Below the pieces are notes generated by a model. It was not told the DNA's origin, searched no databases, and saw nothing but the letters and a program-made list of their open reading frames with translations. Below are positions 35,022 through 43,835 of a DNA stretch of 64,000 bases, in pieces (position 1 is the stretch's first letter; each line of letters starts with the position of its first letter). Made by a program: the position numbers and the translations under genes. The DNA comes from Modicisalibacter sp049808615 (lineage in GTDB: Bacteria; Pseudomonadota; Gammaproteobacteria; Pseudomonadales; Halomonadaceae): contig NZ_JBNCAN010000021.1 in NCBI RefSeq assembly GCF_049808615.1, forward strand, positions 1-64,000. The letters run 5' to 3'.

Positions 35022-36692
35022 ATGGCCAGCATAGGCAAGAAGATTTCCATTACGGTGGCGGTAGTCGCCATTCTCGGCGTTGCCGGGTTTCTCGTACTGA
35101 CCTCGCCCTGGACCTGGTCACTGACCCATAGCCTGCCACCGGCGGCCAATGCTGACAGCCCGGCGGATATCGATAATGGCCGGCTCGTGTTCGTCGCCTC
35201 CGACTGTGCTACCTGCCATGCCACGACAGGACAGGACAGCGACGAGCAGCTTGGCGGTGGCAAGGTGCTCGACACCGATTTCGGCAAGTTTCACATGCCC
35301 AACATTTCGCCGGACCCGGAGCACGGCATCGGCAATTGGACACTTGCGGAATTCGACCGTTCGGTGCGCGAGGGTGTTGGCCCCGACAGTCTTCTGCCCG
35401 ACGGCAAGAATCTCTATCCGGCGTTCCCCTATACCTCTTATCAGCGCTTGAAGCCAGAAGACGTGCGGGATCTCTACGCCTACATGATGACGCTGCCGGA
35501 AAGCGACAAGGTCGTGCCGGATCATGAACTCAAGTTTCCCTACAATATTCGTCGCGGTATCGGCGTCTGGCGCCTTGCCTTCCTCGATGGCAAGAGTGCC
35601 GCGGAGATTGGTGCCGATACTGCCGATCTTCCCGAAGACGTTGACCATGCCAAATTCGAGCGTGGCCGCTATCTGGTAGAGGGGGCTGCACACTGCGCGG
35701 AATGTCACTCGCCACGTACCTTCATGGGTAACATTCCCGATGACAAGCGCTACGCCGGCGGGCCGAACCCCGAGGGCACCGGCCACTTCCCCAACATCAC
35801 GCCGGACGAGACCGGCATCGGCTTCTGGTCCGCGGCGTCGATCGCCAACTACCTGCATACCGGTATCAATCCGATCGGGCGCAAGTCCGGTGGCGACATG
35901 GCAGAGGTCATCGAGAACACCTCCCAGCTACCCTGGCAGGATCTGCAGGCCATGGCGACTTATCTCAACCATATCCCCGCCGTGGACAAACCGGCCCCGG
36001 GCATGCCCGAACCAAACCGCACAGAGGAAGTGGTGATGCTCGATACCGCCTTCGACAACCGTCCCCCTTTGCCGACCAGCGATCCGAAAGAGATTAGCGA
36101 GGGAGATGAAGTCTTTGTCGCCGGTACCAAGTCGCTCTATACGACGCCCGACCTGGAGCAAGCCGAGAGCGAGGACGGCAAGTTCCTGGGCGCGGCGCAA
36201 GCCAAGGTGCTTGCCAAGGAAGGCGACAAGCTGCAGCTCGAGATTGCCGGTTGGCAGCCAGAAAACGCCCCCTCGGTCATCTATCAGGAGAAGGGCCAGC
36301 GGGTGATCATGGCCGCCCTGGGTGATGCTGCCGTTGAGGCCACCGAGCGCGGTGAGGCGGAAACCGACCCCAATACGGATCAGGTCTGGCTGCCGGTCAC
36401 CCTGACACTCTGGACCGATGCAAGCCAGCTCAACCTCGATCAGGAAGAACTCTGGACGTACAGCCAGAATGCGTACCAGAAAAGCTGCTCGTCTTGTCAT
36501 ACCCTGCCGGGCAAGGAACATTTCACGGCGAATCAATGGATCGGCACCCTCAAATCCATGAAGCGCTTCACGACCTTCAATGACGATGAGTACCGCCTGA
36601 TTCTTTCGTATCTGCAGAATCACTCCAAGGATCTTGGTCCTGATACTGGCGCACCGGTGGTTCAGCATGCCAGCGAGGGAGTGCCGCAATGA
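35022..36692 (+). CDS. Membrane-anchored triheme cytochrome c with TorC-type C-terminal domain
   Basis: A 556-aa electron-transfer protein for the TMAO-reductase-like enzyme encoded next to it. An N-terminal helix (about 7-28) anchors or exports it. Two cytochrome c domains follow with CATCH at 62-66 and CAECH at 225-229, resembling the diheme part of gluconate or alcohol dehydrogenase cytochromes. Residues about 370-540 match the C-terminal domain of TorC: KVLAKEGDKLQLEIAGW, LWTYSQNAYQKSC, CSSCH at 489-493, and ANQWIGTLKSMKRFT. The pentaheme NapC/NirT domain of normal TorC is absent. The start at 35022 has GGGAG 8 nt upstream. It overlaps torD by 4 nt. Confidence 0.85.
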   Translation: MASIGKKISITVAVVAILGVAGFLVLTSPWTWSLTHSLPPAANADSPADIDNGRLVFVASDCATCHATTGQDSDEQLGGGKVLDTDFGKFHMPNISPDPEHGIGNWTLAEFDRSVREGVGPDSLLPDGKNLYPAFPYTSYQRLKPEDVRDLYAYMMTLPESDKVVPDHELKFPYNIRRGIGVWRLAFLDGKSAAEIGADTADLPEDVDHAKFERGRYLVEGAAHCAECHSPRTFMGNIPDDKRYAGGPNPEGTGHFPNITPDETGIGFWSAASIANYLHTGINPIGRKSGGDMAEVIENTSQLPWQDLQAMATYLNHIPAVDKPAPGMPEPNRTEEVVMLDTAFDNRPPLPTSDPKEISEGDEVFVAGTKSLYTTPDLEQAESEDGKFLGAAQAKVLAKEGDKLQLEIAGWQPENAPSVIYQEKGQRVIMAALGDAAVEATERGEAETDPNTDQVWLPVTLTLWTDASQLNLDQEELWTYSQNAYQKSCSSCHTLPGKEHFTANQWIGTLKSMKRFTTFNDDEYRLILSYLQNHSKDLGPDTGAPVVQHASEGVPQ

Positions 36693-37387
36693 GCCGCGAC
36701 GCTATCGCTGAAGGGCGCATCGCTGGCCCGGAGACCAGCGCGCTCATTGTCGCTGCCGAATGGTTGAGCGGTATCTTCATTGCTCCGATGTCATCGCAGC
36801 AGGTGGCACAGGCCTGCGCCCGGCCAGGCCAGGACGCATTGCGTTGGATAGGGGCGCAGCTGGAGGCTTCGGCAGCGGCGGAAGCACTCTGTCGTACCCT
36901 TGAGCAGGATGACTCGGAGAATCTGGCGGTGCATCTGCAGCGCCGCTACACGGCGCTGTTCGAAGGCATCTTCCGACATCGTGCCGTACTGCCCTACGAA
37001 AGTGCCTGGCAAGAGGAAGACGGATCGACGCTTGGCGGCGAACCCGTCGTCGACATGAAGGCGGTACTGCGCGCGCTCGATCTGCACGTCAGCACGGACT
37101 GCTGTGAGCCACCGGATCATCTTGCCATTGAGCTGGCTGCCCTGGCGGCAGCGCTTCGCGGCGGTCAGAACATGATCGCGGCGGACCTGGCGCGTCGGCT
37201 GCAAGACTGGGTGCCGGCATTCACTAAGGCGCTGAACCGGCAGGACCTAGATGGCTTCTATGCTGGCGCCGGCAAGCTGCTGCTCGCTTTGGTCCGCGAA
37301 GCCCCTGCCTCACCGACGGCTAATGAATTCGCAGCGGCTTCCGTGCCTGAATTTGTGCTTGAGCAACGTGAAGGAGAATCTGCATGA
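36689..37387 (+). CDS. torD: TorD-family cytoplasmic chaperone
   Basis: A 232-aa all-helical chaperone of the TorD/DmsD family that binds the Tat signal of the apo-reductase and helps cofactor insertion. Family features are the YTALFEG segment, LPYESAWQEEDGSTLGGEPV and EPPDHLAIELAALAAALRGG. It is joined by ATGA overlaps to the cytochrome gene before it and the reductase after it, so the three are translated together. Confidence 0.9.
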   Translation: MSRDAIAEGRIAGPETSALIVAAEWLSGIFIAPMSSQQVAQACARPGQDALRWIGAQLEASAAAEALCRTLEQDDSENLAVHLQRRYTALFEGIFRHRAVLPYESAWQEEDGSTLGGEPVVDMKAVLRALDLHVSTDCCEPPDHLAIELAALAAALRGGQNMIAADLARRLQDWVPAFTKALNRQDLDGFYAGAGKLLLALVREAPASPTANEFAAASVPEFVLEQREGESA

Positions 37388-39900
37388 GCAAGAAAACTGA
37401 CGAGTTACGCGTTGTATCCGACGCGGACGTTGCTTCCCCCGGACGGCGACGCTTCCTGCAAGGCTCCGCCGCGACCGCGGCCCTCAGCGCCATGCCGTTT
37501 TCGCTCTCGTTTTTGAGCAAGGGCGCGCTTGCTCAGAGTGCATCGACAGAAGTCATCTCCGGCTGTCACTGGGGGGTGTTCAAAGGTGTCGTCGAGGATG
37601 GGCGTGCCGTCGAATTCAAACCCTGGGGCGGTGATCCCCAGCCTACATCCATGCTCAAGGGGGTGCGGGATTCGATCTACTCCGCCTCGCGCATCCGCTA
37701 CCCGATGGTGCGTCGTGCCTGGCTCGAGCAGGGCCCGGGGGCCGATCCGGACGGTCGCGGCGACGGTGATTTCGTACGGGTCTCCTGGGACAAGGCGATC
37801 GAGCTGGTGGCCAACGAAATCACTCGGGTCCGCGAGCAGCATGGGCAGAATGCGATCTATGGCGGCTCCTATGGCTGGAAGAGCCCGGGCAAGCTGCACA
37901 ACTGCAAGACGCTGCTACGGCGCATGTTGAACCTGACCGGTGGCTTTACCTCCAGCATCGGCGACTATTCAACCGGTGCGGCCCAGGTCATCCTGCCCTA
38001 TGTCACGGGTTCCATTGAAGTCTACGAGCAGTGCACCACCTACCCGGTGCTCGCCGAAAATACCGATCTCATGGTGTTCTGGGGCTGCGACCCTCACAAC
38101 AACTCCCAGATTTCCTGGCAGGTGGCGGACCACGGGGCTTTCCCGGGTATCGAGGCGCTCAAGAAAGCCGGCGTCAAGGTCATTTCCATCGATCCGCTCA
38201 AGACCCTGACCTGCGACTATCTCGACGGTGAGTGGATCGCCCCCAAACCGCAGACCGATGTCCCGCTGATGCTGGGTATCGCCCACACGCTGTTGAGCGA
38301 AGATCTGCACGATCAGAAATTTCTCGATCGCTACACCAGTGGCTTCGAGGAGTTCAAACCCTACCTGACCGGCGAGTCCGACGGTCAGCCCAAGGATGCG
38401 GACTGGGCAGCGGAGATTTGCGGCATCGACGCGGACACCATTCGCGATCTGGCTCGGCGTTTTGCCAACAACCGCACCATGCTGGCACTCGGCTATTCCA
38501 TGCAGCGCCAGCATCACGGCGAGCAGTCCACCTGGATGCTGGTGACCCTGGCCTGCATGCTCGGTCAGATCGGCTTGCCCGGGGGCGGCTATGGCCTGAG
38601 CTATCACTACTCCTCCGGCGGCGCGCCGACCCACAATAGTCCTATTCTCAAGGCGATCGGCGATGCCGCCGGCGGGGGTAGTGGCGGGTCGGTCGACGAA
38701 TCCGGCAGCGACGTCATGATCCCCGTGGCGCGTTTCGTCGAAACCCTGTTGAACCCCGGCGAAACCATGCAGTTCAACGGCAGCGAGATCGAGCTGCCGC
38801 TGATCAAGATGGCCTACTGGGCCGGTGGCAACCCGTTCGCCCACCACCAGGATCGCAACGAGATGCTCAGGGCCTGGCGCGAGCTGGATACCTTCGTCGT
38901 CAACGACTTTCAGTGGACGGCCACCGCTCGCCATGCGGATATCGTGCTGCCATGCACCACGTCTTACGAGCGCAACGACATCGAGCAGGTCGGGGACTAT
39001 GCACTGTCCCATATCGTGGCAATGAGGAAGATCGTCGAGCCGCAATTCGAAGCCCGGGATGATTTCGACATCTTCGCCGCCATCGCGGACAAGCTGGGCA
39101 AGGGGCGTGAATTCACCGAAGGTCGCGCTGAGATGGATTGGATCCGCGGGTTTTATGAGGCCGCCAAGATCGAATCCCGGGCCAAGGGCATGGAAATGCC
39201 GATCTTCGATGTGTTCTGGGAATCGAACAAGCCGCTGGCCTTTCCATTGAAGGACGAACAAAAGAACTTTGTCCGCCATGCGTCGTTTCGCGAGGACCCG
39301 ATTCTCAATGCGCTGGGTACCGCCACCGGCAAGTTCGAGATCTATTCCCGAGCCATCGCGAAATACGACTACGACGATTGTCCGCCACACCCGACCTGGC
39401 TGGAGCCGATCGAGCGTCTCGACGGGCCAGATACCAAGTACCCGCTGAGCATCGCCAGCAACCACCCCCGCGGTCGGCTGCATTCGCAGCTGTGCGGCAC
39501 GGAGTTTCGCAAGACCTATGCGGTGCAGAATCGCGAACCCTGCTGGATGAACCCACGCGATGCGAAGGAGCGCGATATCAAGGATGGCGATGTGGTGCGG
39601 GTCTTCAACGATCGTGGGCAGATTCTCGCCGGTGTCGTGGTGACTGACGACATCATGCCGGGGGTGATCCAGGTGTCGGAAGGCGGCTGGTTCGATCCCC
39701 TCAATCCCCGGGAGATCGGCAGCCTGTGCTGCTACGGTGACGTCAACAACCTCACGCCAGGGATCGCCACGTCCAAGCTCGCGCAAGCCAACTGTGGGCA
39801 GACCGGCGTTGGAGACGTCGAGAAGTTCGAGGGCGAGCTGCCCGAGGTGTTGGTCTTTTCCCAGCCCGAGATCAGGGAAGGTTCCAACACTACCAGCTGA
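37384..39900 (+). CDS. torA: Periplasmic molybdoenzyme, TMAO/DMSO reductase (TorA-like)
   Basis: An 838-aa bis-MGD molybdoenzyme that would reduce TMAO or a related N- or S-oxide as a terminal electron acceptor. It has a twin-arginine signal (RRRFLQ at 21-26; ALA-Q near 50) and no N-terminal Fe-S cysteine motif, as expected for TorA/DorA/BisC types. YGGSYGWKSPGKLHNCKTLL near 159-175 contains the region that supplies the Mo-coordinating serine. GDYSTGAAQVILP and MVFWGCDPHNNSQISW are also characteristic. Whether TMAO, DMSO or biotin sulfoxide is preferred cannot be told; linkage to TorD and a TorC-type domain favours TMAO. Confidence 0.9.
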   Translation: MSKKTDELRVVSDADVASPGRRRFLQGSAATAALSAMPFSLSFLSKGALAQSASTEVISGCHWGVFKGVVEDGRAVEFKPWGGDPQPTSMLKGVRDSIYSASRIRYPMVRRAWLEQGPGADPDGRGDGDFVRVSWDKAIELVANEITRVREQHGQNAIYGGSYGWKSPGKLHNCKTLLRRMLNLTGGFTSSIGDYSTGAAQVILPYVTGSIEVYEQCTTYPVLAENTDLMVFWGCDPHNNSQISWQVADHGAFPGIEALKKAGVKVISIDPLKTLTCDYLDGEWIAPKPQTDVPLMLGIAHTLLSEDLHDQKFLDRYTSGFEEFKPYLTGESDGQPKDADWAAEICGIDADTIRDLARRFANNRTMLALGYSMQRQHHGEQSTWMLVTLACMLGQIGLPGGGYGLSYHYSSGGAPTHNSPILKAIGDAAGGGSGGSVDESGSDVMIPVARFVETLLNPGETMQFNGSEIELPLIKMAYWAGGNPFAHHQDRNEMLRAWRELDTFVVNDFQWTATARHADIVLPCTTSYERNDIEQVGDYALSHIVAMRKIVEPQFEARDDFDIFAAIADKLGKGREFTEGRAEMDWIRGFYEAAKIESRAKGMEMPIFDVFWESNKPLAFPLKDEQKNFVRHASFREDPILNALGTATGKFEIYSRAIAKYDYDDCPPHPTWLEPIERLDGPDTKYPLSIASNHPRGRLHSQLCGTEFRKTYAVQNREPCWMNPRDAKERDIKDGDVVRVFNDRGQILAGVVVTDDIMPGVIQVSEGGWFDPLNPREIGSLCCYGDVNNLTPGIATSKLAQANCGQTGVGDVEKFEGELPEVLVFSQPEIREGSNTTS

Positions 39901-39928
39901 GAGGTGTCTCACTTCTGACAAGAATTTA

Positions 39929-39957
39929 CCGGGCCGCCAGTGCGGCCCGGTTCTTTT
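39929..39957 (+). terminator. Terminator of the tor-like operon
   Basis: A 9-bp perfect GC stem CCGGGCCGC / GCGGCCCGG with a CAGT loop, followed by TTCTTTTT, 28 nt after the reductase stop. Confidence 0.9.
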
Positions 39958-40063
39958 TGGTTTGAGATTGGATCAGCGTGGCTTATACGGCGTACTTGCC
40001 GCGTAAATCCTCCGTCGCGCATACTGCGAGCGTCAAGAACAACGCACATGGAGTCACGCCATC

Positions 40064-41164
40064 ATGCAACGTCGCAAGTTTCTCACCGGCCTAGGCGCCG
40101 GTGCCGCGGGTATTGCCGCCGCCCCTTTCGTCTCCACGGCCCGAGCCCAAGAAGACAAACCCATCAAATGGAAGATGGTCACCTCCTGGCCGAAAAACTT
40201 TCCGGCTCTGGGCACCGGTGCCAACGATCTAGCAGAGCGTATCAACACTCTATCGGGAGGTCGTCTGCAGGTCGATGTCTATGGCGCCGGCGACCTGGTG
40301 CCGGCACTTGAGGTATTCGATGCGGTTTCCAGCGGTACCGCGCAGATGGGCCATTCCGCCGCCTATTACTGGCGCGGCAAGGTGCCGGCAGCACAGTTCT
40401 TCACCGCGGTGCCCTTCGGCATGACGGTCAACGAGACCAACGCCTGGTTGTATCGCGGTGATGGCATGCAGCTATGGGATGCGCTTTACGGAGAGCACAA
40501 TCTCAAGCCCTTTGTGGTGGGCAACACCGGTACTCAAATGGCAGGCTGGTTCAAGAAGGAAATCAATTCCCTGGAGGACATGAAGGGGCTCAAGATCCGC
40601 CTGCCGGGATTGGCCGGTGAGGTGATGAATCGCATCGGCGCCACGGCGGTGAACATGCCCGGCTCGGAGATCTTCACCTCGATGCAGACCGGGGTGCTGG
40701 ATGCCGCAGACTGGGTCGGCCCCTATAATGATCTGGCCTTCGGCCTGCACCAGGTCGCCGATTATTACTATACCACCGCCTGGAACGAGCCCAGTGCGGC
40801 GCTGGAAGGCACCGTCAATCTTGACGCCTGGAATGAGCTCCCCGACGAACTCAAGGCGGTGGTCGAGGAGGCTGCACGCTCCGCCAATCTGGCCATGATC
40901 AACGAGTTTACCCATCGCAACGCGGAATCCTTGAAGGCGCTGGTAGACAAGCACGGCGTGAAATTGCGCTCCTTACCCGAGGATGTCATCAAGGCGCTGG
41001 CCAAGGCTTCCGAGGAAGTGCTGCAGGAACAGATCGACAAGGACGACAGTTCGAAGAAGATCTACGACTCCTACAAGGCCTTCCAGCAGCTCGTGTCCTC
41101 CTATACCGATGTGGGCGAGTTCGCCTACCTGAAGAATCGTCAGCTGGTGAGCGAAGCGAAGTAA
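40064..41164 (+). CDS. Orphan TRAP transporter substrate-binding protein (DctP family, Tat signal)
   Basis: A 366-aa periplasmic TRAP solute receptor. It has a twin-arginine leader (QRRKFLTGLGAGAAG, ARA-Q near 28), WKMVTSWPKNFPALGTGAN, and the long central block MKGLKIRLPGLAGEVMNRIG with the ligand-contacting Arg. It resembles the TakP branch, which binds 2-oxo acids. No DctQ or DctM membrane gene lies in the window, and the next gene is on the opposite strand, so the membrane partner must be elsewhere. A terminator separates it from torA. Confidence 0.88.
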   Translation: MQRRKFLTGLGAGAAGIAAAPFVSTARAQEDKPIKWKMVTSWPKNFPALGTGANDLAERINTLSGGRLQVDVYGAGDLVPALEVFDAVSSGTAQMGHSAAYYWRGKVPAAQFFTAVPFGMTVNETNAWLYRGDGMQLWDALYGEHNLKPFVVGNTGTQMAGWFKKEINSLEDMKGLKIRLPGLAGEVMNRIGATAVNMPGSEIFTSMQTGVLDAADWVGPYNDLAFGLHQVADYYYTTAWNEPSAALEGTVNLDAWNELPDELKAVVEEAARSANLAMINEFTHRNAESLKALVDKHGVKLRSLPEDVIKALAKASEEVLQEQIDKDDSSKKIYDSYKAFQQLVSSYTDVGEFAYLKNRQLVSEAK

Positions 41165-41168
41165 TTAG

Positions 41169-41573
41169 TCACTCGCCGGGTACGGCACGTATCCGGCCGT
41201 TGTCGTCCAGGGCGACCATCACGAAACGCGCCTCGGTGACCTTGTAAAGCTCATCGGGGTTGCGCTCCTGAGGCGGGCGTATCCAGACCTCGACATTGAC
41301 CTTGATCGAGCTACGCCCGATGTCCTGTGCGTTGGTATAGATGTTCACCACGGAGCCCACCCGTACCGGGCACAAGAAATCCATGGTTTCAATGGCGACC
41401 GTTGCGGTGCGTCCATGGGCCAGGCGACCGGCACAGAGTTCAGCGGCCTGATCCATATGATTGACCAGCCAACCACCGGCGATATCGCCGTAAAAGTTGG
41501 TGTCTTGCCGTGAAGTGATCAGCTTGAGGGTCAGATCGCCTTGAGGCGCGGGGATGTCGTCGAGATCGGTCAT
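41169..41573 (-). CDS. Acyl-CoA thioesterase (YciA-type hotdog)
   Basis: A 134-aa single hotdog-fold protein that hydrolyses acyl-CoA in the cytoplasm. TNFYGDIAGGWLVNHMDQAAELCAGR carries the active-site helix with the conserved GG-WL-MD pattern, and VAIETMDFLCPVRVGSVV is the next family block. Of two ATGs 6 nt apart I choose 41573, which has GGAAG 9 nt upstream. It is convergent with the TRAP gene, ending 4 nt after it. Confidence 0.86.
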   Translation of the reverse strand: MTDLDDIPAPQGDLTLKLITSRQDTNFYGDIAGGWLVNHMDQAAELCAGRLAHGRTATVAIETMDFLCPVRVGSVVNIYTNAQDIGRSSIKVNVEVWIRPPQERNPDELYKVTEARFVMVALDDNGRIRAVPGE

Positions 41574-41797
41574 GAACATCTACTTCCAATGGCTTGTTAT
41601 GGTTTTATAGGGAGCGAGTATCTTAAACGCCATGCCGGGCAAACGGCCAGAGAAGCTCACGACCACGTTTGGGGCGGACAGCCCAGGGCGGTGCTTAACG
41701 GAACCGTCATCTTTGTGTGTCATCATCTTCCGCTACAACCTACGGCGCCGGTGATAGCATCGACCACAGGGCTATACGGCGGATTCAGGAGAGCTCC

Positions 41798-42526
41798 ATG
41801 GAAATCACCAGTGACACTCACAGTCAGCATATCTCCAAACAGTTCAATCAGGAGCTCGAGGCACTCAAGACGCACCTGATGGCGATGGGTGGGCTAGTCG
41901 AAAAGCAGGTCCAGGACGCCATCCATGCGCTCCTCGAGGGCGATAGCCGTCTCGCGGAGGACGTCTGCGACAACGACCAGGCCGTCAACACCCTGCAGAT
42001 CAAGATCGACGAAGAGTGCACCCGAGTGCTGGCGCGCCGTCAACCGGCGGCGTCGGATCTGCGTCTTGTGTTGGCGGTGATTCGTGCCACCTCGGATCTC
42101 GAACGCATCGGTGATGAAGCCAGCAAGATCGCGCGCAACGCCCTGGCTCTGGCGGAGGCGGGGCGTGATCCACGCGGTTTCGTCGAGGTGCGTCACATCA
42201 GCGAACATGTGCGCAAGATGGTGCGGGATGCCCTGACCGCCTTCGCGCGCTTCGATACGGATCTGGCGCTGAGCGTCGCCCGGGAAGATGAGCTGGTGGA
42301 TACCGAGTACACCACCGCCATGCGCTCGCTGATGACCTTCATGATGGAAGATCCGCGCTCGATCAGCTCGATTCTGAGTGTGATGTGGATCCTGCGGGCC
42401 CTGGAGCGCATCGGCGATCATGCGGACAACCTCGCCGAGTACGTCATCTACCTGGTCAAGGGGCTGGATATTCGTCATATCGATGCCGACAAACTTGACG
42501 AGGCGGCGCTCAAGGGTAAGGTTTAG
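41798..42526 (+). CDS. phoU: Phosphate-signalling regulator PhoU
   Basis: A 242-aa protein of two three-helix bundles that keeps PhoR in check when phosphate is plentiful. Each repeat has the family's metal-site pattern, seen as ATSDLERIGDEASKIAR and RALERIGDHADNLAEYVIYLVKG. The start at 41798 has AGGAG 7 nt upstream. The pst transport genes that usually precede it are absent from the window; phoR and phoB lie 2-4 kb to the right. Confidence 0.95.
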   Translation: MEITSDTHSQHISKQFNQELEALKTHLMAMGGLVEKQVQDAIHALLEGDSRLAEDVCDNDQAVNTLQIKIDEECTRVLARRQPAASDLRLVLAVIRATSDLERIGDEASKIARNALALAEAGRDPRGFVEVRHISEHVRKMVRDALTAFARFDTDLALSVAREDELVDTEYTTAMRSLMTFMMEDPRSISSILSVMWILRALERIGDHADNLAEYVIYLVKGLDIRHIDADKLDEAALKGKV

Positions 42527-42551
42527 GCTTTTCCCGGAGTTAAGCCTTTCT

Positions 42552-43277
42552 ATGCTCAATGCCTTTGGTGCCCTGACCCAGGGAACGCGGCTGGTTCTGT
42601 CGAAGGGCCTGCGGCGCTATGTCTTTCTGCCGATACTGGTCAATCTGGTGCTCTATGTGGGCACCATCGCCTATCTGCTCAACAATTTCGGCGGCTGGCT
42701 CGATTACTGGATGCTCAAGGTGCCCGGCTGGCTCGAATGGCTGGAGTGGCTGATCTGGCCGCTGCTGGTGATCAGTCTTGTCCTGATCGTGTTCTTCACC
42801 TTCACCCTGGTGTCCAATCTCATTGCCGCGCCGTTCTACGGCTTTCTCGCCGAGAAGGTGGAACTGCGCGTCACCGGCAGCCCGCCCCTGGACGATCGCG
42901 GATTTGTACGCAGCGCCCTCGATGCCTTGGGCCGCGAACTGGTCAAGCTGGCCTATATTCTGCCGCGCATGGCGCTTCTGTTTCTGCTCGGGTTCGTGCC
43001 CGGTCTCAACCTGGTCATGCCTTTCCTATGGGCAGCATTCTCCGCTTGGATGATGGCCATCACCTACCTTGATTATCCGATGGACAACAACCGAGTCAGC
43101 TTCGATGACATGAAACGCCGACTGCGTTCGCGCTGGTGGCCGACCCTGACCTTCGGTGGCTGGGTGTTGCTGGCGACCTGGATTCCCGTGGCCAATCTCA
43201 TCCTGCTGCCCGGGGCGGTGGCCGCCTCGGTATTGATGTGGCAGCAGCACTACAAGGCGCTGCCGGCGCGTCTGTGA
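42552..43277 (+). CDS. cysZ: Sulfate transporter CysZ
   Basis: A 241-aa inner-membrane protein of the CysZ (EI24) family that moves sulfate for cysteine synthesis. FGALTQGTRLVLSKGLRRYVFLPILVN, NLIAAPFYGFLAEKVE and AFSAWMMAITYLDYPMDNN are the conserved segments. The start at 42552 is the first Met that gives the family N-terminus. Its last 28 nt overlap the convergent gene's 3' end. Confidence 0.9.
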   Translation: MLNAFGALTQGTRLVLSKGLRRYVFLPILVNLVLYVGTIAYLLNNFGGWLDYWMLKVPGWLEWLEWLIWPLLVISLVLIVFFTFTLVSNLIAAPFYGFLAEKVELRVTGSPPLDDRGFVRSALDALGRELVKLAYILPRMALLFLLGFVPGLNLVMPFLWAAFSAWMMAITYLDYPMDNNRVSFDDMKRRLRSRWWPTLTFGGWVLLATWIPVANLILLPGAVAASVLMWQQHYKALPARL

Positions 43278-43699
43278 CTGGCGGCGATCAGGCCATCCCG
43301 GACGTTCAATCCCATCAGCACAATGTTCGTCGCCCCCGCCAGTAACTCGATGCCTTGAATGGCGTAGAACATGGCATCGAGTTCACCTTGGTTTGCCTTC
43401 CAGGCCAGGAAGAAGGCTGAAGGCACGAGAACAAGAATACCCAGCGCCGCAATGATCGGCATACGACGTTTCTTTGCCAGGATGAGTGCATCGGTGCGCC
43501 GCTTGCCCATCGCCATGCCGGATCCGCCGGTGATCATCAGCGCTGGAATAAGAACGATCAATCCCCAGGGAATCGCCGTCTTGACCCAGACGATCAGCTC
43601 ATGAGTGCCGAAGAGCTCGACCAGCACCGTCGAAAACCAGAATGTCAGAATGGTGAATAGTGCGATCATTGCGGCGGTTACATGGATACGCGGTTTCAT
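43250..43699 (-). CDS. Four-helix membrane protein of unknown function
   Basis: A 149-aa protein with four hydrophobic helices (near 6-28, 37-60, 78-100 and 108-130). I do not recognise a named family. The start at 43699 has AGGGG 6 nt upstream. It is divergent from a MarR regulator with two related operator-like sites between them, so it is likely the regulator's target. Its 3' end overlaps cysZ by 28 nt. The helix layout would suit a small integral membrane protein rather than a typical efflux pump. Confidence 0.65.
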   Translation of the reverse strand: MKPRIHVTAAMIALFTILTFWFSTVLVELFGTHELIVWVKTAIPWGLIVLIPALMITGGSGMAMGKRRTDALILAKKRRMPIIAALGILVLVPSAFFLAWKANQGELDAMFYAIQGIELLAGATNIVLMGLNVRDGLIAASHRRAGSAL

Positions 43700-43728
43700 G
43701 AAGCACCCCTGAATAGCATGGCGTCGTT

Positions 43729-43746
43729 TTGACAATATGCTGTCAA
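43729..43746. promoter_or_regulatory. Operator-like palindrome 1 (MarR site candidate)
   Basis: TTGACA-ATATGC-TGTCAA is a perfect 6-bp inverted repeat with a 6-nt spacer, 30 nt upstream of the membrane-protein start. A related sequence lies 59 bp away. Confidence 0.65.
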
Positions 43747-43787
43747 TTTGGGAGGCTGTCAAACTATCTCGACGAGACATGGCCAAT

Positions 43788-43805
43788 TTGTCACTATGCT
43801 GTCGA
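43788..43805. promoter_or_regulatory. Operator-like site 2 (MarR site candidate)
   Basis: TTGTCACTATGCTGTCGA matches site 1 at 14 of 18 positions in the same orientation. It lies 30 nt upstream of the marR start, so the two sites are placed symmetrically, one before each divergent gene. Confidence 0.6.
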
Positions 43806-43835
43806 CATGCTGATGCGAGGTGAGACAAGAGAGTC

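Noticed and set aside
37969..39921. 650-codon frame antisense to torA
   Set aside because: The sense strand encodes a clear molybdoenzyme with Tat signal and family motifs; the antisense frame shows none.
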